Assembly: GCF_036924715.1 (NCBI RefSeq)
Contig: NZ_JAZHSB010000001.1
Span: 6,253,001 to 6,317,000, forward strand
Direction of reading: 5' to 3'
Length of the DNA stretch: 64,000 nt
DNA from: Bradyrhizobium sp. AZCC 1721
Lineage (GTDB): Bacteria; Pseudomonadota; Alphaproteobacteria; Rhizobiales; Xanthobacteraceae
Within the stretch, counting starts at the first letter, position 1, and each line of letters begins with the position of its first letter. Position numbers and translations under genes: made by a program. The notes under the pieces were generated by a model. It was not told the DNA's origin and ran no database searches. It was given only the letters and a program-made list of their open reading frames with translations. Shown here piece after piece: positions 37,731 to 47,441 of this stretch.

Positions 37731-39229
37731 TGGAAACCTTCGCTGCGCTTGCGCATGGCATGGCCGTCGCCGTCCAGCCGATGAACCTGCTTTATGCGCT
37801 CATCGGCGTGTTCCTCGGCACTGCCGTAGGCGTGCTGCCCGGCATCGGACCGGCGCTCACCGTCGCGTTACTGTTGCCGGTGACCTACAAGCTCGATCCC
37901 GGCGGCTCGCTGATCATGTTCGCCGGAATTTATTACGGCGGCATGTATGGCGGATCGACCACCGCCATCCTCATCAACACGCCCGGCGAGAGCGCGTCGA
38001 TGGCAACCGCGCTCGAGGGCAACAAGATGGCCAAGGCCGGCCGCGGCGGTCCGGCGCTGGCGACGTCGGCGATCGGCTCATTCGTCGCGGGCACCATTGC
38101 CACCATCGGCCTGGCTTTTCTCGCACCGTGGCTGGTGGATTTTGCCGTGCGCTTCGGGCCTGAAGATTATTTCGCGCTGATGTGCGTGGCCTTCGTGACG
38201 GTGTCTGCGACCTTCGGCGATTCGCCGATCCGCGGGCTGACCAGCCTGTTCATCGGGCTGACGCTCGGGCTGATCGGCATCGACAAGCTCACCGGCCAGG
38301 CCCGGCTCGCGTTCGGAATTCCCGAACTGCTCGACGGCGTCGAGGTGACGACGCTGGCGGTCGGCCTGTTCGCCTTAGGCGAAGCGCTCTACGTCGCATC
38401 GCGCCGCCATCACGCCGAGGAGAAGATCGAGCCGGTGCGCGGCTCGCTGTGGATGACGAAGCAGGACTGGATGCGGTCGTGGAAGCCGTGGCTGCGCGGG
38501 ACGATGTTCGGCTTTCCGATTGGTGCGCTTCCCGCGGGTGGCGCGGAAATTCCGACATTCCTGTCCTACTCGACCGAGAAGCGGCTGTCGAAACATCCGG
38601 AGGAATTCGGCAAGGGCGCGATCGAAGGCGTCGCCGGGCCGGAAGCTGCCAACAACGCCTCCGCCGCCGGCACGCTTGTGCCGCTATTGACGCTCGGGCT
38701 TCCGACCTCGGCGACGGCTGCGATGATGCTGGCGGGCTTTCAGCAATACGGGCTGAACCCGGGACCGCTGCTGTTCGCCGAGCGGCCCGATCTGGTGTGG
38801 GGCCTGATTGCGAGCCTCTTCATCGCCAACGTGATGCTGCTGGTACTCAACCTGCCGCTGGTCGGGCTATGGGTAAAACTGCTCGCGATCCCACAGCCGT
38901 GGCTGTACGCCGGCATTCTCGTGTTCGCGACCATGGGCACCATCGCCGCAAAACCTTCGGTGGTCGAGCTGTCGATGCTGGCAGCCTTCGGCGTGTTGGG
39001 CTTCCTGATGCGTCGGTTCGACTTCCCGATCGCACCTGTCGTCGTCGGCCTCATCCTGGGTCCAATCGCCGAAAGCCAGTTGCGCCGCGCGCTCGCGATC
39101 AGCCTCGGCGATCCCATCGTGCTGCTGCAGAGTCCGATGTCGGCGACGCTGCTCGGCATTGCGCTGATTGCGCTAGTAGCGCCGTTCGTGCTGAAGGGGC
39201 TCGGCCGGTTCAAGGCGAGCGAGGACTAG
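37730..39229 (+). CDS. tctA: Tripartite tricarboxylate transporter TctA (large membrane subunit)
   Basis: 499 residues from the ATG at 37730 that overlaps the tctB stop. Ten or more helices; family motifs are GTAVGVLPGIGPALTVALLL, YYGGMYGGSTTAILINTPGE and the second-half GPEAANNASAAGTLVPLLTL with LGLPTSATAAMML. TctA forms the secondary transport channel with TctB. It completes a tctCBA operon. The longer open frame upstream of 37730 is only the shadow of tctB. Confidence 0.96.
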   Translation: METFAALAHGMAVAVQPMNLLYALIGVFLGTAVGVLPGIGPALTVALLLPVTYKLDPGGSLIMFAGIYYGGMYGGSTTAILINTPGESASMATALEGNKMAKAGRGGPALATSAIGSFVAGTIATIGLAFLAPWLVDFAVRFGPEDYFALMCVAFVTVSATFGDSPIRGLTSLFIGLTLGLIGIDKLTGQARLAFGIPELLDGVEVTTLAVGLFALGEALYVASRRHHAEEKIEPVRGSLWMTKQDWMRSWKPWLRGTMFGFPIGALPAGGAEIPTFLSYSTEKRLSKHPEEFGKGAIEGVAGPEAANNASAAGTLVPLLTLGLPTSATAAMMLAGFQQYGLNPGPLLFAERPDLVWGLIASLFIANVMLLVLNLPLVGLWVKLLAIPQPWLYAGILVFATMGTIAAKPSVVELSMLAAFGVLGFLMRRFDFPIAPVVVGLILGPIAESQLRRALAISLGDPIVLLQSPMSATLLGIALIALVAPFVLKGLGRFKASED

Positions 39230-39566
39230 GTTCAGTATTCATCAATCCAGATTCGTGAGCGCGGCTTATCGATGTCCGCTATCCGGCGCTTTGCGGCCTC
39301 GAATCAGACGTCGCCTGAAGTCCGAAAAGGGCCAACAAGCGACATACCGGCAAGAAAAACGGTTGGCCGCCGTGAACCGGCTCACATACGGCAACGCCGC
39401 AGCCGCGGTATTCCTTCGAATTAGCCTTGCAGCCGTTTGAAAGCAGCGCGTTGTGTTCTCAAACTGGTCAAACCATTGAAGCCTGCGTTGCGAACCGACC
39501 TCTGCCGCCGCAAGTCCAATTGTCTGACTGTATTCAACACGCGCCATGTCGAAACAGGAGGAGCTC
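39230..39566. other. Gene-free interval with a degenerate dispersed repeat
   Basis: No gene seen. ATGTCCGCTATCCGGCGCTTT near 39272 and GTCCGAAAAGGGCCAACAAGCGACAT near 39321-39346 resemble halves of a dispersed repeat known from intergenic regions of this group. The last 20 bases carry the strong ribosome site of the next gene. Confidence 0.35.
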
Positions 39567-40460
39567 ATGGCCAGGACAAATGCTTCGTTCGGGACCGGCG
39601 ACCTGCTGTCCTATGCGGACGACGGGACTCCCGGTAATGTCAACGTTGGGAGCCCAATGGTCGTCGGGTTCGGCGGGTGGCAGGATTTTAAGTTTCTCTT
39701 CTCCGGTAGGAATGTTCGCCGGTTCGAGCCGACCGGCCTGGGCGGCCGGATGACGGGCAACGCGCTGGTTAGGCCAGCTCTGGACGTTTGCGATCAGGCG
39801 ATCTGTGAGAACCGCATCTACGCTGTGAGGAGACCAGACGACGACCTGCTGTCCTATGGGGACGACGGAACTCCCGGTAATGTCTCGAGCCCAGTGGTCG
39901 TCGGGGTCCGGCACGGATGGCAGGATTTCTGGCGTCTCTTCTCCGGTGTAAACCTCGCCGGTTGGCCCCGCATCTACGGTGTGGCCAGCGGGGGCCGACT
40001 TGTGTCCTATGGGGACGACGGGACTCCCGGTAATGTCAAACACGGGAGCCCGGTGGTTATCGGGCCCCAAGTTGGTGCGTGGTCTTTCGATTTTATCTTC
40101 TCCGGTAGGAACGTCGCCGGTGAGAACCGCATCTACGCTGTGAACCACAACGGCGACCTGCTGACCTGGGGGGACAACGGAACTCCCGGTAATCTCTTTG
40201 CCGGGAACCCATGGATGGTCGTCGGGTTCGGCGGGTGGCAGGATTTTAAGTTTCTCTTCTCTGGTAGGAACGTTGCCGGTGAGGACCGCATCTACGCTGT
40301 GAACCACAACGGCGAACTGCTGTCCTATAGGGACAACGGAACTCCCGGTAATGTCTCGAGCCCAGTGGTCGTCGGGGTCGGCGGATGGCAGGATTTTAAG
40401 TTTCTCTTCGCCGGTAGGAACATCGCCGATGAGAACCGCATCTATGCTGTGGTCGCCTAA
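39567..40460 (+). CDS. Five-repeat tachylectin-2-like beta-propeller protein
   Basis: 297 residues from the ATG at 39567, fixed by AGGAGGAGCTC upstream. Five imperfect repeats of about 47 residues follow the plan GDLLSYxDDGTPGN, then VVVGxGGWQDFKFLFSGRN, then AGENRIYAVNHN. Tachylectin-2 is a five-bladed propeller with 47-residue blades that binds GlcNAc/GalNAc; this protein matches in repeat number, length and WxxF...IYAV pattern. Repeats are also similar at DNA level, so they were amplified recently or homogenised. No signal peptide. Blade 1 has a 28-residue net insertion. Sugar binding is an inference. Confidence 0.75.
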   Translation: MARTNASFGTGDLLSYADDGTPGNVNVGSPMVVGFGGWQDFKFLFSGRNVRRFEPTGLGGRMTGNALVRPALDVCDQAICENRIYAVRRPDDDLLSYGDDGTPGNVSSPVVVGVRHGWQDFWRLFSGVNLAGWPRIYGVASGGRLVSYGDDGTPGNVKHGSPVVIGPQVGAWSFDFIFSGRNVAGENRIYAVNHNGDLLTWGDNGTPGNLFAGNPWMVVGFGGWQDFKFLFSGRNVAGEDRIYAVNHNGELLSYRDNGTPGNVSSPVVVGVGGWQDFKFLFAGRNIADENRIYAVVA

Positions 40461-40836
40461 CCTGAAGGGTGCGGAAATTGATCGGCACCGTCAGCGACGA
40501 TGTTGTGGCTGATGTGTAAGCAGGGTCGATGTGCTGGATCTTCACGGTACCTCGGTCAAGCTTTTCTATGATGGACGCTTCGGCGGACGATCCAAGCGAA
40601 CGCTGCCGGCGCCAAGGCAACCATGCCGTTCTGACCTCCTCCCACTTCAACGTCAGCTTGGGGTCAAAATGCGACATCGCCGGCTTAAGAATGCGCATCC
40701 GCTTTTCCCCCAAGATCGGACTTTACAGATCGATGCAGCCACTTCTGCCCAGGGCCAGAAGCCGAACCGAGACGGCGTCTTTTCAGCAAGGGGCCCCATG
40801 ACAAACCATCGGGCTTACAGGTAAACTCCCCTCCCA
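40461..40836. other. Gene-free interval
   Basis: No convincing gene. AGCTTGGGGTCAAAATGCGACAT near 40658-40680 and GCGCATCCGCTTTTCCCCCAAGATCGGAC near 40696-40724 look like remains of a dispersed repeat. Short open frames here have atypical composition and no ribosome sites. Confidence 0.35.
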
Positions 40837-41192
40837 ATGCCGCCCAGCCCTTTATTCCCTTGTCCGTGCTGTGGATTTCCCACTCTTTCCGAGAGGAGTG
40901 CATGGGAAATCTGCTGCGTTTGCTGGTGGGAAGATGATGGTCAGGGCGATGTAAGCGTCATGAGGTTTGGGGAGGACCGAACGGGAGCTACTCGCTCGCC
41001 GCTGCGCGCGCGAATTTTTTCTCGCATGGCCACATGTACGACCGGGGAAAAGGAATCCAGATCGTTGAGCGACCCTCAGTAGAGCGAAGCGCATTGCTAT
41101 CCTACGTTCGCGGCGTGCTTGACTCTCATGAGGCTCTCGACCCAGGCAAGCTTCAAAAGTTGATCAATGCTGATCGAGAGGCGCGCAATTGA
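40837..41192 (+). pseudogene. CPCC-family cysteine-rich protein, frameshifted
   Basis: The first frame gives FPCPCCGFPTLSERSAWEIC and CVCWWEDDGQGD, the hallmark of the CPCC domain (Cys pairs likely binding zinc). Near 40959-40963 the frame is lost; one base inserted there would restore EVWGGPNGSYSLAAARANFF, the conserved second part, and the reading continues to a stop at 41192. Expected intact length about 118 residues. One-base deletion or sequencing error. It neighbours another frameshifted gene. Confidence 0.7.
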
Positions 41193-41423
41193 TTGGCCCT
41201 TTTTGGGGCGCACGCGAGTCCGTTCTGGGTCATTTGCGTCGATTTGCCATATCTACGATATGTCCGATATCCGGCCCATTTCGGAGCTGCCAGTAATCTT
41301 TCTATCGGGGGACCGGTCCTGTCTGAACATCAGGGTCGGCACAAATCTTGCTCGAATCCACTCTGCCTGAATGCATCCGACTGCGGATCGCCTGTTTCCC
41401 GGGCATATTTGGATTTGATCATT

Positions 41424-42268
41424 ATGCGCTGCCTCGTTGTTGCCGATCTGCATTATTCGCTGCCGCAATTTGACTGGCTGCTTGCGGCGGCTCGTGAATT
41501 CGACGTGGTCATCTTTGCCGGCGACGCGCTCGATATCTCCTCTTTCGTCGACTTCCGCGCGCAGATTCTGGTGGTGAAAAATACCTGTCGCTGCTGTCCC
41601 AAGAGACACGCGTCATTCTCTGCTCTGGCAATCACGATCTCGATGACCGCAGGGCCGAGGGCGAGAAGATCGCGCGCTGGATCGGTGACGTCCGCGAGCT
41701 CGGGATCGCCTGCGACGGCGACAGCCTGACCATCGGCGGCACGCGCTTCACGGTGTGTCCGTGGTGGGATGGGCCGCTGCTCAAGAGCCGCATCGAAACC
41801 CAGCTTCGTGAAGCTGCGCTCGAGCGGGCGAAACGCTGGATCTGGGTGCATCACGCGCCGCCTGCGAATTCGCCCACGAGCTGGGGCGGCAAGCGGTTCT
41901 TCGGCGACGTCGAACTGGTGCAATGGATCGCGCAATACCAGCCGTCGATGGTGATATCGGGCCATGTGCATCAGTCGCCCTTCATCCCCGACGGCGCGTG
42001 GTTCGACCGCCTCGACACGACCTGGGTCTTCAACACCGGCCTGCAGCATGGCCGTCCGCCGGTCTATATCGTGATCGATCTCGACGAGAGCGCAGCATTC
42101 TGGATTGCCGCCGGTGAAGCGCAGCGCATCGATTTGCGCGCGCCCTTGCGGCGGCCGGCGAAAACGATCGAGACGCCGCCGCCTTGGCTTATATCTTTGG
42201 GTCGGATCGCCGATCCGCTTTTCTCCTCATCGACAAGCGCCGGAGAAGTTCGAAAAAGGCCCGTGTGA
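41424..42268 (+). pseudogene. Metallophosphoesterase, frameshifted
   Basis: Frame 1 begins MRCLVVADLHYSLPQFDWLL with the metal motif DLH and FAGDALD. At the A5 tract 41577-41581 the frame shifts; in the next frame YLSLLSQETRVILCSGNHDL (GNHD motif), then VHHAPP and VISGHVHQSPF complete a calcineurin-like phosphoesterase to the stop at 42268. One more A would join the two. Intact length would be about 281 residues. A homopolymer slip or sequencing error, or true decay; the downstream part is well conserved. Confidence 0.75.
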
Positions 42269-42543
42269 CAGCGCAGGACTGCACCCGTATCGTTCGTTGG
42301 ACGCTCGTGGGTCCTGCGCTACGAAGTACGTGGCCCGCCACTCGGCCACCGCGCGACCATGCACGGAGCAGCACATTGAAGGTGGCTTGTGTGATGGCTG
42401 TTCTGGTAAGCAGCAGCCGATTACCGCATGCCGAAGCCGAGCTACGCGGTTTTGGCTTCCGCGCACCGCGGCAAGCTGGTAAGATTTAGAACGCACCTGC
42501 TCACCGGAAGCCGATCACGCCACGTTATGTGAAGTGATGTGCA

Positions 42544-43854
42544 ATGGTTCCGAAAACGCAATACGCAAAGAGCGGTGATGTTCGCATCGCCTATCAGGTT
42601 GTCGGCGAAGGGCCGTTCGACCTCGTGTTCGTTCCCGGTTTCATTTCCAACCTCGATGTCGCTTGGGAAGAACCCTATCGTGCGCGAGTCTGGACCCGCT
42701 TGGCGGCCTTCGCCCGCCTGATCATGTTCGACAAGCGCGGCACCGGGCTTTCTGACAGGACGGTTGGCGTGCCAACCCTGGAAGAGCGCATGGATGACGT
42801 TCGCGCCGTCATGGATGCCGTGGGCTCGGAGCAGGCCGCCCTGTTCGGCATCTCCGAAGGCGGCGCGATGTCAGTCCTGTTCGCGGCCACCTACCCGGAA
42901 CGCACCCGAGCACTGGTCCTGTATGGCGCCTATGGCCACTTCCGCTCGTGGGTTTTGCCGCCGGACGAAATCGAAGGCGCCCTGGAACGCATGGAGAAGA
43001 ATTGGGGGACCGGCGAGAGCCTCCGTTTGTTCGCGCCCAGCGTGGCATCAGATGAGACGTTCAAGCTGGCATGGGCCCGCTTTGAACGTCTCGGTGCAAG
43101 TCCCTCTGCGGTCGTCGCACTTATGCGAATGAACAGCGAAATCGATGTCCGTCCAGTCCTACCGTCGATCCAGGTGCCAACGTTAATCATTCATCGACAA
43201 GGGGACGTTCGCGTCAACGTTGAAGCCGGCCGGTTCATGGCCCGGCAAATCCCCAACGCAAAATATCTTGAACTGCCCGGCAGCGATCACCTGTTGTGGA
43301 CTGGCGAAACAGAACGGGCATTGGATGAGGTTGAGGAGTTTCTGACAGGGTCGCGGTGCGCAATCGAATCTGATCGCGTGCTCGCCACCGTGCTGTTCAC
43401 TGACATTGTGAACTCAACCAAGCGTGCCGAGACGATCGGGGATCGCGCATGGCACGACGTGCTTGACCGGCACAACGCTCTCGTGCGGCGGGAGATCTCG
43501 CGACATAGAGGGCATGAAGTAAGGACAATGGGAGACGGCTTCCTGGCAACCTTTGACGGGCCGGCTCGATCAATCCGGTGCGCGCTGGCGATCAATGAGG
43601 GCGTTGAAGCGCTTGGGCTGCAGGTGAGGGCCGGCCTTCACACCGGCGAGATCGAAATCACCGATACTGATCTGAGCGGCATCGCGGTCCACATTGCATC
43701 ACGCGTTGCGACGATGGCAAAGCCCGGGCAGGTTCTGGTGTCGAATACAGTCCGTGATCTTGTCGCAGGCTCGAACATCCGGTTTCACGATGAAGGCAGT
43801 CATTCCCTCAAGGGCATCACAGAAAGCGTTAGATTGTTCGCAGCCGAACGTTAG
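42544..43854 (+). CDS. Alpha/beta-hydrolase fused to class III adenylate/guanylate cyclase
   Basis: 436 residues. Residues 1-275 are an alpha/beta hydrolase: oxyanion/Gly loop, FDKRGTGLSD, nucleophile Ser104 in FGISEGGAMS, acid in HRQGDVRV and His in PGSDHLLW. Residues about 285-436 are a class III cyclase catalytic domain with metal Asp residues in VLFTDIVNSTKRAE and TMGDGFLATFDGP. The usual transition-state Asn is His in GIAVHIASRV, a known subfamily variant. Predicted to make a cyclic nucleotide under control of a hydrolase-like sensor domain. A second cyclase lies 240 bases downstream. Confidence 0.92.
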   Translation: MVPKTQYAKSGDVRIAYQVVGEGPFDLVFVPGFISNLDVAWEEPYRARVWTRLAAFARLIMFDKRGTGLSDRTVGVPTLEERMDDVRAVMDAVGSEQAALFGISEGGAMSVLFAATYPERTRALVLYGAYGHFRSWVLPPDEIEGALERMEKNWGTGESLRLFAPSVASDETFKLAWARFERLGASPSAVVALMRMNSEIDVRPVLPSIQVPTLIIHRQGDVRVNVEAGRFMARQIPNAKYLELPGSDHLLWTGETERALDEVEEFLTGSRCAIESDRVLATVLFTDIVNSTKRAETIGDRAWHDVLDRHNALVRREISRHRGHEVRTMGDGFLATFDGPARSIRCALAINEGVEALGLQVRAGLHTGEIEITDTDLSGIAVHIASRVATMAKPGQVLVSNTVRDLVAGSNIRFHDEGSHSLKGITESVRLFAAER

Positions 43855-44093
43855 TGGCGCAACGCGCGCGTTGCGCAACGAGTTGTCGTGTTGCAAGACA
43901 GATGCTGCGCGAATTTTTGTCGCCGGCTCCCGTTCAATTTGCCGGCGTCGTCGATCATATCAGCCTGGTTGTTGCACGTGATTTTTCGATGAGCCCGCAG
44001 CCCAATACCGCATCCCGCAAATATTGAATGGCATTTTTTTAGCAGTAGTCCAAAATCCGACCAGCCGCCAGCCAGAACAGTTCGGTGGAGCCA

Positions 44094-47000
44094 ATGCAGC
44101 AGATTGCAGACTGGCTCGAGAAGCTTGGACTTGGACAATACGCGTTGCGTTTTGCCGAGAATGGAATCGATATCGGTGTCCTTCCCGAGCTGACGGATCA
44201 GGACTTCGATAGACTCGGAGTCCTGCTGGGCCATCGCCGCAAGATGCTGCGCGCGATCGCCGAACTCAAGCAAGTCGAATTAGTCGACGAGCCGGCTCGT
44301 CGGCATGATGCCGAGCGACGCCACCTCACCGTGATGTTCTGCGATCTGGTCGGCTCGACTGAGCTGTCTGCTCGCCTTGATCCAGAGGACATGTGGGAGG
44401 TGATCCGCGCCTATCGGACGGCCTGCGCCAGAGTTATTACCACCTACGACGGCAGCATCGCCAGGTTTGTCGGCGACGGAGTGCTCGCCTATTTTGGTTA
44501 CCCCCGCGCGCACGAGGATGACGCCGAGCGCGCCGTGCGAGCCGGGCTCGACATGATCGCCGCAATAAGGCCGCTCGAAACGCGCGCGGAACAGGTTGAG
44601 GTGCGGATCGCGATCGCGACTGGACTTGTCGTGGTGGGCGACCTCATCAGCGGAGGCGCGTCGGAGCAGCAGGCGATGGTCGGCGATACGCCGAACATCG
44701 CCGCCCGGCTCCAGGGCCTGGCTGAGCCGGGGGCGGTTATCGTCGCTGCTTCGACGCGCGAGCTGCTTGGAGAATTGTTCAATTTCCGTGGCCTCGGCCT
44801 GCGCCAGGTCAAGGGCATCTCCGAACCCATCGCGGTCTGGGCGGTCGAAGGTGGGGCGGCGTCGGAGAGCCGCTTCGAGGCGGTGCGCACGGCGCGCTCG
44901 CTGGGCTTTGTCGGCCGTAAGGCAGAAATCGAATTCGCGCTCTCGCGCCAGCAGTTGGCGTGGCAGGGGCAAGGTCAGGTGGTGTTGATTTCCGGCGAGG
45001 CCGGGATCGGCAAATCGCGCCTGGTCGCAATGCTCTGCGAGAACCCTGTGTTGGGGGCACACTGCCGGGTGCGGTATCAGTGCTCGCCTTACCACATCAA
45101 CAGTGCGCTTCATCCCTTTGTCGCTCAACTCGAGCGCGGCGCCGGTATCAGGTCACAGGACACGCCCGAGCAAAAGCTCGACAAGCTTGAGGCAATGCTT
45201 GCACTTGGAACGCAGCAGGTGGCCAACGCGGCACCGCTGATCGCAGCACTTCTTTCGATCGCAACGGGCGAGCGCTATCCGCCGATCGGCTTGAATCCGG
45301 TGCAGCAGCGGCGACAGACGTTCGCCGCCCTCCTCGATCAGCTCGAGGGTTTGGCCCGGCAGCAACCTGTGCTGATCGTCTGCGAGGATATGCATTGGGC
45401 CGACGCCACGACACTTGAGCTGTTCGATCTCGCGGTCGACCGGATCAGGGGCTTGCCGATCCTCGCGCTCATGACTTTCCGGCCCGAGTTCGAGCCGCCT
45501 TGGGCGGGTCTCGCCAATGTCAGCCTGCTGCGGCTCGACCGACTTGACCGGCAGGACGCGCGCACTCTGATCGAGCAGGTGACCGTCGGTCGACAGCTGC
45601 CAGGCGAAATGATGACGCGGATCATCGACAGGACGGATGGCATCCCGTTGTTTATCGAGGAACTGACCAAGACAATACTGGAATCCGGACTGCTGGTGGA
45701 AGATGCCGGGCGCTATCGCCTTGATCGTCCGCTACCGCCACTCGCCATTCCCGCGACGCTGCAAGACTCGCTGATGGCGCGCCTTGACCGACTGGCGCCG
45801 GTCAAGGAAGTGGCACAGATAGGCGCCGCCATTGGCCGCGACTTCTCATACACATTGCTGCGGTGTGTGGCAGGGCGCGATGATCTGACGCTGAACACCG
45901 CGTTGAGGCAACTGGAAGAGGCCGAACTGCTATTGCGCCGCGGGACGCCGCCGGAAGCGAGCTACAGCTTCAAGCACGCGCTGGTCCAGGAAGCGGCGTA
46001 TGAGAGCCTGCTCAAGAGCCGCCGGCAACTGCTGCACAAACATATTGGCGATGTGCTGCGCGATCAGTTTCCGGCCGTCGCCGAGACCGAGCCCGAAGTC
46101 GTGGCCTATCACTTCACCGAGGCGGGACTCGACGGGGTTGCTCTCGATTGGTGGCTCAAGGCAGGCCAGCAGGCGCTCAAGCGCTCCGCCTATACCGAGG
46201 CAATCGCGCATCTCGGCAAGGCAATTGCAATTGCCGACGGGCTGCCGGATGACCCGGGCCGAACCATGAGCCGGCTTCATCTTCAAATTATCTACAGCCG
46301 CGCGCTGCGGGGCAGCCTCGGGCACAGCGCCCCCCAAACCGTCGCCGCGTGGACGCGCGCCCGGCAATTCGCGGCTGATATCAATGATCCGGTTGAGCTG
46401 GCGCCGATCTATTCGGGATTGTTCAATGCCTGTCTGACGCATGGCGAGATCGCGCCGATGTGGGAGTTGGCGGATGCAACCATGAACGCCGCCAATAGGC
46501 ACCCGGACTCCCCAGTGGCCGCAGTTGTCGCGCATTGGACAAACGGGGCGACCTGCTGGTTCGGCGGCGACTATATGAACGCGAGAACGCATCTTGAGCA
46601 GGCGCTTGCGACCTATGGTGCGGAACCGAATCTGGAGACCTTCAGGGCTTCAACGCTGGACCTGCCGTTCGTCATCATGAGATTTCTTGCTCTGGTGCTT
46701 TGGCCGATCGGACAGATTGATCGCGCCCGCCGGCTCGCCGCGGAAGCGGTGCGTTCCGCGGGAGAAAAGCGAGCGCTCTCCCAAGCCAATGCGCTCGTCC
46801 ATAAGGCGGTTTTCGACGGACTGTGCGGCGGGCCGTTACAGCAAACAGAGACAATCCTTGCGCTCGCCCTCGCTCGCGACCATACGATGCCGTTGTATGT
46901 AGCCGCGGGCACATATCTCACTGGCCTTGCAAAGTGGCGCGCCGGCGACCGAGAGGCCGGGCTTGCGGAAATGCGTCGAGGTTGGACCTTGCTGCATGAG

Positions 47001-47423
47001 AATGACTGTTACCTTTGCGAACCCTTTTGGGGAATGCAGGTTGCCATGGCGAATGCAGCGGCAGGACAAACGGACGCTGGGTTGGAGATACTGCGCGAGT
47101 TGATCGACGTGACAGAACAGTCTGGTCAGCATTGGCTCGATGCCGAACTGCATCGTGCTCGGGGTGAGCTTCTGTTGCGTCGCGACCCGACGAACCTCTA
47201 CGGGGCTGAAGGCGCCTTTAACCGGGCGCTTGAGATAGCCCGAAGCCAGCAGACGAAAGCTTTCGAATTGCGCAGCGCAATTGGACTTGCGCGTCTTTGC
47301 ATCAACAACGGCCGGGAAGCGGCCGGATCCGAGGTGGTCGCGCGAGCGCTCGTCGATTTTGAAACGGGGCAAGACTTCCCCGAAATCGAACAGGCGAAGA
47401 AACTGCTCAGGAAAAGCCGCTAG
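44094..47423 (+). CDS. SAM-domain adenylate cyclase with AAA ATPase and TPR repeats
   Basis: 1109 residues from the ATG at 44094 (GGAG just upstream; a GTG at 44085 adds three). Order: SAM domain (IADWLEKLGLGQYALRFAEN, 1-60), class III cyclase (LTVMFCDLVGSTELSARL, FVGDGVLAYFGYP and NIAARLQGL with the transition-state Asn and Arg), AAA/NTPase (Walker A ISGEAGIGKSRLV, Walker B VLIVCEDMHWADA), then about 450 residues of TPR-like helices. This resembles large bacterial cyclases and MalT/STAND regulators. Likely makes cAMP when the NTPase/TPR part senses a signal. Confidence 0.94.
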   Translation: MQQIADWLEKLGLGQYALRFAENGIDIGVLPELTDQDFDRLGVLLGHRRKMLRAIAELKQVELVDEPARRHDAERRHLTVMFCDLVGSTELSARLDPEDMWEVIRAYRTACARVITTYDGSIARFVGDGVLAYFGYPRAHEDDAERAVRAGLDMIAAIRPLETRAEQVEVRIAIATGLVVVGDLISGGASEQQAMVGDTPNIAARLQGLAEPGAVIVAASTRELLGELFNFRGLGLRQVKGISEPIAVWAVEGGAASESRFEAVRTARSLGFVGRKAEIEFALSRQQLAWQGQGQVVLISGEAGIGKSRLVAMLCENPVLGAHCRVRYQCSPYHINSALHPFVAQLERGAGIRSQDTPEQKLDKLEAMLALGTQQVANAAPLIAALLSIATGERYPPIGLNPVQQRRQTFAALLDQLEGLARQQPVLIVCEDMHWADATTLELFDLAVDRIRGLPILALMTFRPEFEPPWAGLANVSLLRLDRLDRQDARTLIEQVTVGRQLPGEMMTRIIDRTDGIPLFIEELTKTILESGLLVEDAGRYRLDRPLPPLAIPATLQDSLMARLDRLAPVKEVAQIGAAIGRDFSYTLLRCVAGRDDLTLNTALRQLEEAELLLRRGTPPEASYSFKHALVQEAAYESLLKSRRQLLHKHIGDVLRDQFPAVAETEPEVVAYHFTEAGLDGVALDWWLKAGQQALKRSAYTEAIAHLGKAIAIADGLPDDPGRTMSRLHLQIIYSRALRGSLGHSAPQTVAAWTRARQFAADINDPVELAPIYSGLFNACLTHGEIAPMWELADATMNAANRHPDSPVAAVVAHWTNGATCWFGGDYMNARTHLEQALATYGAEPNLETFRASTLDLPFVIMRFLALVLWPIGQIDRARRLAAEAVRSAGEKRALSQANALVHKAVFDGLCGGPLQQTETILALALARDHTMPLYVAAGTYLTGLAKWRAGDREAGLAEMRRGWTLLHENDCYLCEPFWGMQVAMANAAAGQTDAGLEILRELIDVTEQSGQHWLDAELHRARGELLLRRDPTNLYGAEGAFNRALEIARSQQTKAFELRSAIGLARLCINNGREAAGSEVVARALVDFETGQDFPEIEQAKKLLRKSR

Positions 47424-47441
47424 CCGATGCTACCAATGCAG

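Noticed and set aside
38182..39258. 358-codon plus-strand frame
   Set aside because: Out-of-frame shadow of tctA.
39597..40450. Direct repeats taken first as a possible CRISPR or satellite array
   Set aside because: Units of about 150 bases are coding, in frame and diverged; they are propeller blades.
40396..40713. Minus-strand frame of 105 codons
   Set aside because: Overlaps the end of the propeller gene, odd composition, no ribosome site; probably part of a degenerate repeat.
39230..42543. Mobile element or integrase to explain the damaged genes
   Set aside because: No transposase, integrase, terminal inverted repeats or target duplications could be found.
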